Shown: piece after piece, positions 17,419 to 25,879 of the stretch
How positions within the stretch are numbered: the first letter of the stretch is position 1
Layout of the letters: each line of letters opens with the position of its first letter
From: JAUZRW01 sp964549915
GTDB lineage: Bacteria; Chloroflexota; Anaerolineae; Aggregatilineales; Phototrophicaceae
Reading direction: 5' to 3'
DNA length: 64,000 bases
Assembly: GCA_964549915.1 (NCBI GenBank)
Contig: CAZJWX010000009.1
Coordinates: 42,296-106,295, forward strand
Notes under the pieces: generated by a model
What the model saw: the letters and a program-made list of their open reading frames with translations, nothing else
Told to the model about the DNA's origin: nothing
Databases searched by the model: none
Program-made: the position numbers and the translations under genes

Positions 17419-17443
17419 AGTTGTTCTGTTGGTCTGGCGCTGT

Positions 17444-18700
17444 TTATTGGCTGCCATTCTCACTGTACTCGCGCATCACAATCACGGCGTTATGACCTCC
17501 GAAGCCGAAGGTATTGCTCATCGCGACCTTGACTTCACGTTCAACACCGACGTTGGGCGTGTAATTCAGGTCGCATTCCGGGTCAGGCTTGTCCAGGTTG
17601 ATGGTGGGTGGGATGAAATTGTCGCGGATGGCCATAAGGCAGAAGACTGCTTCGATCAATCCCGCTGCCCCAAGCAGATGCCCGGTCATGGATTTGGTTG
17701 AACTAATCGGGATATTATAAGCTTGTTCGCCCAGGGCGACTTTGATCGCTCTTGTCTCGCTGGCGTCGTTCATCGGTGTTCCCGTACCATGGGCATTGAT
17801 GTAATCTACATCGGCAGGGGTGAGGTCAGCATCTTCCAGCGCGAGACGCATCGCCTGAGCAGCCCCTTCGCCCGTTTCCATTGGCGCAGTCGCATGGTAT
17901 GCATCGGAGGTATGCCCATAGCCGACGACTTCGCCGTAAATCTTCGCGCCGCGTGCCAGGGCACCTTCCAGCGTTTCCAGCACCAGCGTTCCAGCGCCTT
18001 CACCCATGACGAAGCCATCGCGATTCAGCGCGAAGGGACGACTGGCCCGTTGTGGCTCGTGGTTGTGCTTGGAAAGCGCCTTCATGTTGTTGAAGCCTGC
18101 GATGGGCATAGGGATCACTGCCGCTTCAGCGGCGCACGCGAGCATCACCTCTGCCTGCCCACGCCGGATGATTTCTGCCGCTTCGCCGATGGTGTTGTTG
18201 CCCGTTGCACAGGCCGTCGTCAGGCAGAAATTCGGCCCCATCAATCCCAGGTCAATCGATACGCGCCCTGCGCTACTATCGATCAGCACTTTGGGGATCG
18301 CCAGGGGGCTGACGCCGCGATGTCCCTTTTCATAGTGGTCGATGATGGTCTCATACAGCGACTGAATACCGCCGATACCGCTGCCGACAATGCAACCCAC
18401 ATCCCAGCGGTTTTCCTCCGTGATTTCCAGGCCGCTGTCTTCCAGTGCCTGGCGGCAGGCGGCGACGGCATACTGCGTCACGCGATCTGTGCGGCGCAGG
18501 TCTTTCTTGCCCACGACGGCCTCGGCGTCGAAGTTCTTGACTTCACCCGCAATGTGATTCTCAACGACGTTGTAATCGAAGTTCGTGATGGTATCGATGC
18601 CGGACTTGCCCGCCTTGATGTTCCCCCAGGCTTCCTCGAGTGTATTGCCGACTGGCGAGATAATGCCGATCCCGGTGACGACAATGCGGCTTCTAGACAC
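17444..18700 (-). CDS. fabF: 3-oxoacyl-ACP synthase II
   Basis: A 418-residue KAS II that elongates acyl-ACP chains. The active-site residues are seen in LTTACATGNNT (Cys), NAHGTGTPMND (His) and KSMTGHLLGAAG (Lys and His), and the end GFGGHNAVIVMREY is typical. The start is the GTG at 18700 (VSRSRIVVTGIG), which has GAGGAG 8 bases upstream; the longer frame to 18763 would lie within the leader. No acpP, fabD or fabG is adjacent, so the rest of the pathway is elsewhere. Confidence 0.94.
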   Translation of the reverse strand: MSRSRIVVTGIGIISPVGNTLEEAWGNIKAGKSGIDTITNFDYNVVENHIAGEVKNFDAEAVVGKKDLRRTDRVTQYAVAACRQALEDSGLEITEENRWDVGCIVGSGIGGIQSLYETIIDHYEKGHRGVSPLAIPKVLIDSSAGRVSIDLGLMGPNFCLTTACATGNNTIGEAAEIIRRGQAEVMLACAAEAAVIPMPIAGFNNMKALSKHNHEPQRASRPFALNRDGFVMGEGAGTLVLETLEGALARGAKIYGEVVGYGHTSDAYHATAPMETGEGAAQAMRLALEDADLTPADVDYINAHGTGTPMNDASETRAIKVALGEQAYNIPISSTKSMTGHLLGAAGLIEAVFCLMAIRDNFIPPTINLDKPDPECDLNYTPNVGVEREVKVAMSNTFGFGGHNAVIVMREYSENGSQ

Positions 18701-18833
18701 TAGGTTTCCTCCTCGTATGGTGACTCCCTCGTTGGAGTGTGGTGATGATGATCTCGTCCCCATAGCGATAACACACCCGCGGCAGTCGCGTTGCTGCTTT
18801 TACGGGGTGCGTGCTGGTGTGTGTCGGGGATTC

Positions 18834-18842
18834 TGCTATACT
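18834..18842 (+). promoter_or_regulatory. Extended -10 element for the SDR gene
   Basis: TGCTATACT, in the 219-base divergent gap between fabF and the gene at 18920, pointing to the latter and 77 bases upstream of its ATG. Confidence 0.45.
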
Positions 18843-18869
18843 CATCGCTTCATCTGAACGATGTCGCGC

Positions 18870-18898
18870 ATTGTAGCACAGTCGGTGCGCGCTGCTCA
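18870..18898 (-). promoter_or_regulatory. Promoter for fabF-fabH
   Basis: On the minus strand TGCTACAAT (18870-18878) is an extended -10; TGAGCA (18893-18898) is a weak -35 at 17 bases. The implied leader of about 160 bases before fabF has no obvious structure. Confidence 0.45.
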
Positions 18899-18919
18899 TG
18901 AACCGTTGGGTTTCGCTGT

Positions 18920-19879
18920 ATGATCCTCATCACCGGGGCGACGGGTTTCGTCGGACGAAACCTTGTGCGCCGCCTTATGGAAACGGAATATCCCCTGCGT
19001 TGTTTGCTACCCGCCAGCCGCACCCGGCGCTTGCCCTGGGATGCTGATGCCCCGAATGCGCCAGAAATTGTGGTCGGCACTGTGCTCGATGAAGAAGCGG
19101 TGTACCAGGCAGTGACGGGCGTTCATACGATCATCCATCTGGAAAGTGCGCAATGGTGGGGCCGTCAACGCGATTTCGAGCGGCTCGACCTCGCCGGAAC
19201 GCGCAACTTGATCGCAGCCGCGCGTGCTGCACGAGTCGGGCGTCTGCTCACGTTGAGCCAGCTAGGGGCGATGCCTTCTTCGGCCTATATGCTGCACCGC
19301 TACAAAGGACAGGTGGAGGAACTGGTGCGCGCCAGCGGCCTGGCCTACACCATCTTGCGCACCGGGTTGATTTTCGGTGAAGAAGACACCTTCATCAATT
19401 ATATTGCCCTTATGCTGCGGGCCAATCCGCTCTTCTTCTTGGTGCCGGGTTATGGTGAAGTCGTGCTGCATCCCATGTACGTGCAAGACCTCGTGACGTG
19501 CATCGAGCGCAGCCTGGAACTGATCACGGTGGTGGATCGAGTGTTGGAGGTGGGTGGGCCAGAATACACCACGCTGCACGATATGCTGCTGACGATCATG
19601 CGCGTAACCCGTATGCGACGGCTCTTGATCTCGGTTCCGCCCTATGCGCTCCGGTTTCTGTCCCGCCTCTACGGTTTCATCCTGCCGCGCAGTTTGATGA
19701 CGCCGCAGTGGTTGGATATTCTGGCGACGAACCGCACGACGCAGCTCGGCAATGTGTATGATTATTTTCACTTTCAACCCAGGCGCTTTGAAGATACACT
19801 GCTGACCTACTTGCCCAGGCAACGTCACAGCCTCAAACTCCTGCGGGAGACCTTCCGACGCAGGCCGCGCAGCGTTTGA
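18920..19879 (+). CDS. Atypical short-chain dehydrogenase, NAD(P)-binding epimerase-like
   Basis: A 319-residue protein of the NDUFA9-like/atypical SDR group. The nucleotide fold begins MILITGATGFVGRNLVRRL, with the GxxGxxG motif. The YxxxK motif of classical SDRs is seen only as YMLHRYKGQVEELV, and TILRTGLIFGEED follows, as usual in this group. These proteins often bind NADP(H) and act on quinones, flavonoids or sugars, or are structural; the substrate here cannot be read. The GNAT gene follows 15 bases later. Confidence 0.75.
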   Translation: MILITGATGFVGRNLVRRLMETEYPLRCLLPASRTRRLPWDADAPNAPEIVVGTVLDEEAVYQAVTGVHTIIHLESAQWWGRQRDFERLDLAGTRNLIAAARAARVGRLLTLSQLGAMPSSAYMLHRYKGQVEELVRASGLAYTILRTGLIFGEEDTFINYIALMLRANPLFFLVPGYGEVVLHPMYVQDLVTCIERSLELITVVDRVLEVGGPEYTTLHDMLLTIMRVTRMRRLLISVPPYALRFLSRLYGFILPRSLMTPQWLDILATNRTTQLGNVYDYFHFQPRRFEDTLLTYLPRQRHSLKLLRETFRRRPRSV

Positions 19880-19894
19880 TGTAGGATAGCAACC

Positions 19895-20788
19895 ATGACC
19901 GCCTTCACAATCCGTACCTTACATATGCCCGATGAGATGGCAGAAGCCGTTCGCCTACAGCAAGTCTACTGGGGTGAGGACATGAGTGCCATCGTACCGA
20001 CGCACATGCTGTTATCGATTGCGCGTTATGGTGGGCATGTGCATGCAGCCTTCGACGAGGACAGGATGATCGGTATGCTGCTGGGGTTCCTGGGGGCCAA
20101 GCACACCGATGGCGTGAATAAACGCGCGGCGGATCGCCTCTGCATCATGTCCAAGCGTTTGGTTGTGCTGCCAGAATATCGTGGGCAGAAAGTCGGTGAA
20201 CAATTGAAGTGGGCACAGCGTGATTTCGCGCTGGAACACGGCATTCAGTTGGTGCAATGGACGTATGATCCCTTACTATCGCGTAACGCTCACTTGAATC
20301 TGCATAAGCTGCGCGGGATTGTCCAGGAATACGAGGAGGATTATTTCGGCGAGGCAGCGGCGCATCCGGCTTTGAGCGCTGATCGCCTGGTCGTGAACTG
20401 GTGGGTCGACCAACCTCATGTCGAAGCTCCCTCGATCTATACACCTGACCGCCTGCGGGAAGCGCAGTTCATCAATGCAGCCGCGCTCAACGATGCGAAT
20501 CTACTCGTTCCCACGGCCTTGCATCAGCCCAGGGCGGATGTCGTCCTGCTGGAAATCCCGCTGGAATTCGTGCCGCTCTCCAACCTTGATCCGACGCTGG
20601 CCAGTGAGTGGCGAGACCACGTGCGGGCGGCATTCCAGCGATTGCTGGATGCTGGTTATATTGCCATTGATTTCGTTCGCCTGCCGCCGAGCAGCGATAC
20701 TGCACTCCATGCGCGGCAGCACGAACGTGGATATTATCTTTTCCAGCGCGACCCCAATTTGTTCCGTTTTCGCACAGAAAGTCATTGA
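19895..20788 (+). CDS. GNAT-family acyltransferase, partner of the OSBS/NSAR enolase
   Basis: A 297-residue protein of the predicted GNAT group (COG3375 type). The acyl-CoA site is seen in RLVVLPEYRGQKVGEQLKW (the R-x-x-G-x-G/A-like motif), followed by WTYDPLLSRNAHLNLHKLRG. It ends 2 bases before the next gene, an o-succinylbenzoate synthase/N-succinylamino acid racemase. In Geobacillus such a pair was shown to form a pathway in which the GNAT succinylates a D-amino acid and the racemase inverts it. The same role here is inference from the gene pairing. Confidence 0.78.
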   Translation: MTAFTIRTLHMPDEMAEAVRLQQVYWGEDMSAIVPTHMLLSIARYGGHVHAAFDEDRMIGMLLGFLGAKHTDGVNKRAADRLCIMSKRLVVLPEYRGQKVGEQLKWAQRDFALEHGIQLVQWTYDPLLSRNAHLNLHKLRGIVQEYEEDYFGEAAAHPALSADRLVVNWWVDQPHVEAPSIYTPDRLREAQFINAAALNDANLLVPTALHQPRADVVLLEIPLEFVPLSNLDPTLASEWRDHVRAAFQRLLDAGYIAIDFVRLPPSSDTALHARQHERGYYLFQRDPNLFRFRTESH

Positions 20789-20790
20789 GT

Positions 20791-21951
20791 ATGTCACTGC
20801 AACCCATCACCATCCAGGATGTGAATCTATCTCCCATCGCCATGCCTTTTGTGGAACCGCTGCGCACCAGCTTCGGCATGGAACCATACAAGAGCGCCAT
20901 CGTTGTAGAGGTCATCACGTGTGATGGCGTCAGCGGTTGGGGGGAAGTATCGGTGGCACCAGAACCAGGCTACACGGGGGAGACGATGGCGACTGCCTAT
21001 CACATCCTCAAGCACTTCATGGTCGATCTGGTCGCCGGGAAGACGCTCGAGTTGCCCCTGGATGCGCAAAAGCTCCTGGAGCGTATTCGCTACCACGAAC
21101 ACGCCAAGCATGGTCTGGAAGGCGCAATCTGGGATGCCTTTGCCAGGGCAAACGATCTCCCGCTGGTCAAGCTCTTCGAGCGCTTTACGCCGGAAGGTCA
21201 CACATCTACCGGGCGTGCCGTGGTCGGCGTCAGCATCGGCCTGCAGACGACCCATGAGGCGCTCTTCGCCATCATCGATAAGCGCATCAACCAGGGATAC
21301 GGACGCATCAAACTCAAGATTGAGCCGGGGGCAGATGTGGAATTGGCACGAGCCGTGCGCTCCCGCTATCCGGAGATCATGCTCATGCTTGATGCCAACA
21401 GCGCTTACACGCTCGAAGATGCCCAACACCTGAAGCAGCTCGACGAATTCGACCTGCTGATGGTCGAACAGCCGCTGAAGTATGATGATATCTACGAACA
21501 CAGCGCACTGGCACAGCAGATGCAGACTCCGATTTGCCTCGACGAGAGCATCAAGAACGCCAACGATTTACGGTTGGCGCTGGAAGTCGGCGCGATTGGT
21601 GTGCTGAATCTCAAGCCTGCGCGTGTGGGTGGTTTCGCCGAATCGCTGGCAATCTACAGTCTCTGCGTCGAGCATGGGCTGCCGTTGTGGATCGGTGGCA
21701 TGCTGGAAACGGGCATTGGACGCGCTGCCAATGTGGCCTTCGCTTCGTTGCCGGGGGTGACGCTGCCCTGTGACATCAGTGCGACGGATCGCTACTTCAA
21801 CCCGGACATCACCGAACCGCCCTTCGTCTTGCAGGAAGGGAGTACACTGGCAGTACCTCAGGGCGTTGGCATCGGTGTAGAAGTCCAGCGGGATCGGTTG
21901 CAAGAAGCCGTCGCCCAGTGGGAAGCTGAAAAAGATTATCACTTGGGGTGA
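20791..21951 (+). CDS. o-Succinylbenzoate synthase / N-succinylamino acid racemase
   Basis: A 386-residue enolase-superfamily enzyme. Catalytic lysines lie in GRIKLKIEPG (KxK) and DESIKNANDL; metal ligands are D in LMLDANSAY, E in MVEQPL and D in CLDESI. This subgroup makes o-succinylbenzoate for menaquinone, racemises N-succinylamino acids, or does both. No other men gene is nearby, and the adjacent GNAT and proC favour an amino acid role. The ATG at 20791 is preferred to a TTG at 20785 that overlaps the GNAT stop. Confidence 0.88.
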   Translation: MSLQPITIQDVNLSPIAMPFVEPLRTSFGMEPYKSAIVVEVITCDGVSGWGEVSVAPEPGYTGETMATAYHILKHFMVDLVAGKTLELPLDAQKLLERIRYHEHAKHGLEGAIWDAFARANDLPLVKLFERFTPEGHTSTGRAVVGVSIGLQTTHEALFAIIDKRINQGYGRIKLKIEPGADVELARAVRSRYPEIMLMLDANSAYTLEDAQHLKQLDEFDLLMVEQPLKYDDIYEHSALAQQMQTPICLDESIKNANDLRLALEVGAIGVLNLKPARVGGFAESLAIYSLCVEHGLPLWIGGMLETGIGRAANVAFASLPGVTLPCDISATDRYFNPDITEPPFVLQEGSTLAVPQGVGIGVEVQRDRLQEAVAQWEAEKDYHLG

Positions 21952-21956
21952 AACTC

Positions 21957-22778
21957 ATGTTTGACGAAAAGACGATTACGTTCATTGGCGCGGGTAATAT
22001 GGGCAGCGCCATCATTGCGGGGATGCTCGACAAGAAGATCGTCACGCCAGAGCAAATCATCGCTGCTGATCCCAACGAGCAAGCTGGAGCCGATCTTGTG
22101 CGCCAGTTCGGCATTCGTCATACCACTGACAATATCGAAGCAGCGGAGGCGGCAGATGTGCTGGTATTGGCCGTCAAGCCGCAGCATCTGGACAGTGCCC
22201 TGCACGCCGTTCGTGGCCGCGTGGATACGCTGCCGTTGGTGGTCAGCATCGTCGCGGGAGTGCGCATCCGCGATATTGCTGAAGACCTGCACAACTCCCG
22301 CATCGTTCGCGCGATGCCCAATACGCCTGCGCAAATTGGGCAGGGCATCACCGCATGGACGGCAACCTATGAGGTCGAAGATGAGCAACGGGCAGAAGCG
22401 AGAGCGATCCTCGGGGCGTTGGGCGAGCAAATCTACTTCGACGACGAACATTACCTGGATATGGCAACGGCGCTCAGTGGCAGTGGCCCGGCATATGTCT
22501 TTCTCTTCATCGAAGCCATGATTGACGCCGGGGTGCGCATGGGTCTCAGCCGCCCGCAGGCCGAAAAGCTCGTGCTACATACGATACGCGGCTCGGTCGA
22601 GTACGCAGTGCAGTCCGAGACGCATCCGACGATCTTGCGCAATCAGGTCACCAGCCCCGGCGGAACCACTGCGGCGGGCTTATTCGAATTGGAGCGTAAC
22701 GGCCTGCGCACAGCCGTCGGCGAGGCTGTATGGGCGGCTTTTCAGCGCTCAATTGAGCTGGGTGAACGTGAGGATTGA
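21957..22778 (+). CDS. proC: Pyrroline-5-carboxylate reductase
   Basis: A 273-residue enzyme for the last step of proline synthesis. The Rossmann motif is ITFIGAGNMGSAIIAGML; later family motifs are VLAVKPQ, RAMPNTPAQIGQGIT, ALSGSGPAYVFLFIEAMIDAGVRMGLSR and QVTSPGGTTAAGL (Ser/Thr of the substrate site). The ATG at 21957 has GGGGTG upstream; a GTG at 21948 overlapping the previous stop is the alternative. It closes the operon that begins at 18920. Confidence 0.94.
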   Translation: MFDEKTITFIGAGNMGSAIIAGMLDKKIVTPEQIIAADPNEQAGADLVRQFGIRHTTDNIEAAEAADVLVLAVKPQHLDSALHAVRGRVDTLPLVVSIVAGVRIRDIAEDLHNSRIVRAMPNTPAQIGQGITAWTATYEVEDEQRAEARAILGALGEQIYFDDEHYLDMATALSGSGPAYVFLFIEAMIDAGVRMGLSRPQAEKLVLHTIRGSVEYAVQSETHPTILRNQVTSPGGTTAAGLFELERNGLRTAVGEAVWAAFQRSIELGERED

Positions 22779-22816
22779 GAACATCCTGAGCGTGGAAGAT
22801 CGCATTTGTGAAAAAG

Positions 22817-22845
22817 TGGACAACTCCTTGCGAATCGGTTACAAT
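22817..22845 (+). promoter_or_regulatory. Promoter of the atp operon
   Basis: TGGACA (22817-22822) and TACAAT (22840-22845) with an ideal 17-base spacer, 142 bases before atpA. The leader has no other clear element apart from GGAGGA before the start. Confidence 0.6.
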
Positions 22846-22987
22846 GCCCACGCAAAATTGTGCGTACTGTTCATCCTTGCCAGTAGCATTTTCTAGCGTT
22901 TTCATGATTGCCATCAGGCAGGATCTTGCGCTGCCTGCGTATTGAAGTTTCTGGTCTACAGTGTTCAGAGTGATGGAGGAGCCATCC

Positions 22988-24490
22988 ATGGCGGAAAATA
23001 TTTTCGATTCGATTTTGAAGCAAATCGAAGGTTATGAGCGCGTGGTCGACGCCGTAGAGGTCGGTTACGTGCAGGAAGTTGGTGACGGCATCGCCCGTGT
23101 GAGCGGCCTGGATAACGTGCGTTACAACGAACTGGTGCGCTTCGAGAATGGCACGGCAGGCATTGCCTTCAACCTGGAGAAAGATAACGTCGGTGTCATT
23201 ATCATGGGTGACTATGACGACATCCAGGAAGGGGATAGCGTCAGCCCCCTGGGTCGTATTGCCTCGGTTCCGGTGGGCAAGGGGCTGATTGGCCGTGTCG
23301 TGAACGCGCTGGGTGAGCCAGTGGATGGCAAAGGCCCCATCGAGTCAACCGAGTTCTACAACATTGAACGAATCGCCCCCGGTGTGATGGAGCGTAAGGG
23401 TGTGGATCGTCCGGTGCAGACGGGCATTCTCTCCGTTGACTCGATGATTCCGATTGGGCGCGGTCAGCGTGAGTTGATCATTGGCGACCGCCAGACAGGG
23501 AAGACCGCCGTTGCCCTGGATACGATCATCAACCAGCAGGGCGAGGACATGTACTGCATTTACGTCGCTGTGGGTAAGCGTCGTGGTGAGATTGCCCGTA
23601 TCGTGGCGACCCTGGAAGAATACGGCGCGATGGATTACACCATCATCGTCACCGCTACGGCTTCGGAAGCTGCGGCGCTCCAGTACATCGCACCTTATGC
23701 TGGCTGCGCGATGGGTGAGTGGTTCATGGAGAATGGCATGGACGCGCTCGTGATTTATGACGACCTCTCCAAGCACGCGAACGCCTATCGTCAGGTGTCG
23801 CTGCTGCTGCGTCGCCCGCCTGGACGTGAGGCCTATCCCGGTGATGTCTTCTACCTCCACAGCCGCCTGCTGGAACGCGCTGCACAGCTCAGCGATGAGC
23901 GCGGTGGTGGCAGCCTGACGGCGCTTCCCGTCATCGAAACCTTGCTCGGCGATGTTTCTGCCTTCGTTCCCACCAACGTGATCTCCATCACGGACGGCCA
24001 GATTTACCTGGAAACGGAACTCTTCAACGCGGGGCAGCGCCCCGCCCTGAATACGGGCATCAGCGTGAGCCGTGTGGGTAGCTCTGCCCAGACGAAGGCT
24101 ATGAAGAAGGTTGCTGGTGGTCTGAAGCTGCAGATGGCGCAGTTCCGTGACCTCGCAGCATTCGCGCAGTTTGGCTCCAACCTGGATAAGGACACCCAGA
24201 CCCAGTTGGATCGTGGTTTGCGCCTGAATGAACTGTTCAAGCAGCCGCAGTATCAGCCGCTTCCGCTGGAAGATCAGGTTGCTGTGATTTACGCGGGGAC
24301 TGAGGGCTTGCTGGATGAAGTGCCGGTTGAGCGTGTCAGTGCCTGGAAGGAAGACTTCCGCCGCGCCCTTCACACCCAATACACAGACCTCGCCGACAAG
24401 ATGCGCGGCGAAGCGAAGAGCGGCCTTTCCGACGAGACGAAGGAAGAACTGAAAGAGGCCATCAAGTCCTTCAACGAAACGTGGAGCTAA
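22988..24490 (+). CDS. atpA: F1 ATP synthase subunit alpha
   Basis: A 500-residue non-catalytic nucleotide-binding subunit of F1. Motifs: EVGYVQEVGDGIARVSGLDNV, the P-loop GDRQTGKTAV, VYIAVGKRRGEIAR-like CIYVAVGKRRGE, and the alpha/beta signature around PGREAYPGDVFYLHSRLLERAA and SLTALPVIET. The ATG at 22988 has GGAGGA 7 bases upstream; a longer frame from 22961 is not needed. The operon begins with alpha: delta and the Fo genes are not upstream, so this is a split ATP synthase locus. Confidence 0.96.
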   Translation: MAENIFDSILKQIEGYERVVDAVEVGYVQEVGDGIARVSGLDNVRYNELVRFENGTAGIAFNLEKDNVGVIIMGDYDDIQEGDSVSPLGRIASVPVGKGLIGRVVNALGEPVDGKGPIESTEFYNIERIAPGVMERKGVDRPVQTGILSVDSMIPIGRGQRELIIGDRQTGKTAVALDTIINQQGEDMYCIYVAVGKRRGEIARIVATLEEYGAMDYTIIVTATASEAAALQYIAPYAGCAMGEWFMENGMDALVIYDDLSKHANAYRQVSLLLRRPPGREAYPGDVFYLHSRLLERAAQLSDERGGGSLTALPVIETLLGDVSAFVPTNVISITDGQIYLETELFNAGQRPALNTGISVSRVGSSAQTKAMKKVAGGLKLQMAQFRDLAAFAQFGSNLDKDTQTQLDRGLRLNELFKQPQYQPLPLEDQVAVIYAGTEGLLDEVPVERVSAWKEDFRRALHTQYTDLADKMRGEAKSGLSDETKEELKEAIKSFNETWS

Positions 24491-24522
24491 TGCCGACACG
24501 CTGCCTGAGAAGGGGGAACTAG

Positions 24523-25857
24523 ATGGCAACTGCAAGAGAAGTCAAGAATCGTATTCGCTCTGTGAAGAATATCTCGCAGATCACCCGTGCGCTGGAGGCG
24601 GTCTCCGCCTCTCGTGTGCGTCGCGCTCAGGAGCGTGCTGGGGCCAGCCGCGCCTACGCGGAAAAAGCCTGGGAGATCCTGCTGAATATCCAGAACGCCA
24701 CTCAGGGCGCTATCCTGCATCCGCTGCTGACCGAACGTGAAGAGGTGAATGCGGCGATGGTCGTACTCATCACGTCGGATCGCGGGCTGGCAGGCGCATA
24801 TAACGCCAATGTCCAGCGTGCCGCCAGTTACTTCGAGCGCCGTTTCGACGGCAATGTGCAGTACATTGCTGTAGGCCGTAAAGGGCGTGACTCGCTGATC
24901 CGTCAGGGCAAGAACGTCGTCGCTGAATTCAGCGATATGCCCGCAAACCCGACAGTTGCTGATATTTCGCCGATTGCACAAATTGCGGTAGATGCCTTCC
25001 TCAGTGGGGAAGTCGACGAAGTGTTGATTGCGTACACGGATTTCATCAACATGCTCACGCAAGCTCCCGTTGTGCTGGGTTGGCTGCCGCTGACGCCCCA
25101 TACGACAGCGGAGCAGGTTGCCGCGGAATACGTCAAAGATGTGCCGCACGTTTCCGAAGAAGTGAGCGACTACGAATATGAACCCAACGCGGCGATGGTT
25201 GTTGACGAAATCGTGCCGCGTTTCACGGAATTGCAGCTCTATCAGGCGCTGCTGGAAGCACAGGCCAGCGAACATGCCGCGCGTATGAACGCGATGCGCA
25301 ACGCGACGGACAACGCCAGCCAGTTGGTGGATGATCTGACCCTGGAATACAACAAAGCGCGTCAGGCGGGCATCACCAGCGAAATCCTGGATATCGTCGG
25401 TGGTGCGAACGCGCTGGAAGCGTCGTTGAAATCCGCCAATGATGCCCCGTTGGATTTCCCGGTACGCACCAATGGTGACCATGAAATCGCCCCGTCTGAA
25501 GCGTCTTCAGCGCCGATGGTGACGAATTTCGCGCCACCTGAACGGGAACCTGAATACAGTACGGCGGCGGTTGAAGAAGAAGCATCGGTTACAGAGCCGG
25601 ATGATCTGACCAGGATTGAGGGCATCGGCCCCAAGATGTCCGCTGCCTTGATCGCAGAAGGCTACGAGACCTTTGAGAAGGTCGCCGCCGCCAGCGAAGA
25701 TGACCTGCGTGCCGCCATCGAGAACCAGGGCTTGCGCTTTGCCCCCAGCCTGGTCAATTGGGCCGAACAAGCGGCGCTCGCAGCACGCGGCGACTGGGAC
25801 GGCCTCAAGATGCTGCAAGACTCACTGACTGCTGGACGCAAGAGTGACGACGAATAA
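24523..25857 (+). CDS. atpG: F1 ATP synthase subunit gamma with C-terminal helix-hairpin-helix extension
   Basis: The central rotor shaft, 444 residues against the usual 285-300. Residues 1-299 are a normal gamma: REVKNRIRSVKNISQITRALEAVS at the N-terminal helix, ITSDRGLAGAYN, and the C-terminal helix RMNAMRNATDNASQLV to GGANALE. A flexible acidic and Pro-rich linker follows (300-358). Residues 359-434 form a helix-hairpin-helix module (DLTRIEGIGPKMSAALIAEG, then WAEQAALAARGDWDGLKMLQDSL). In known structures the gamma C-terminus sits at the top of the alpha3beta3 ring, so the extra domain would have to pass or cap that end. No frameshift or stop separates the parts, and codon use looks even. 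Confidence 0.93.
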   Translation: MATAREVKNRIRSVKNISQITRALEAVSASRVRRAQERAGASRAYAEKAWEILLNIQNATQGAILHPLLTEREEVNAAMVVLITSDRGLAGAYNANVQRAASYFERRFDGNVQYIAVGRKGRDSLIRQGKNVVAEFSDMPANPTVADISPIAQIAVDAFLSGEVDEVLIAYTDFINMLTQAPVVLGWLPLTPHTTAEQVAAEYVKDVPHVSEEVSDYEYEPNAAMVVDEIVPRFTELQLYQALLEAQASEHAARMNAMRNATDNASQLVDDLTLEYNKARQAGITSEILDIVGGANALEASLKSANDAPLDFPVRTNGDHEIAPSEASSAPMVTNFAPPEREPEYSTAAVEEEASVTEPDDLTRIEGIGPKMSAALIAEGYETFEKVAAASEDDLRAAIENQGLRFAPSLVNWAEQAALAARGDWDGLKMLQDSLTAGRKSDDE

Positions 25858-25879
25858 ACCGAGGAGAAAATAGAGAGCA

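Noticed and set aside
16525..17532. A 335-codon open frame on the plus strand
   Set aside because: Antisense to fabH; composition is His/Arg/Asp-rich and has no motif.
17723..18703. A 326-codon open frame on the plus strand
   Set aside because: Antisense to fabF with its active-site motifs on the other strand.
23345..24535. A 396-codon open frame on the minus strand
   Set aside because: Antisense to atpA; no start site, domain or plausible composition.
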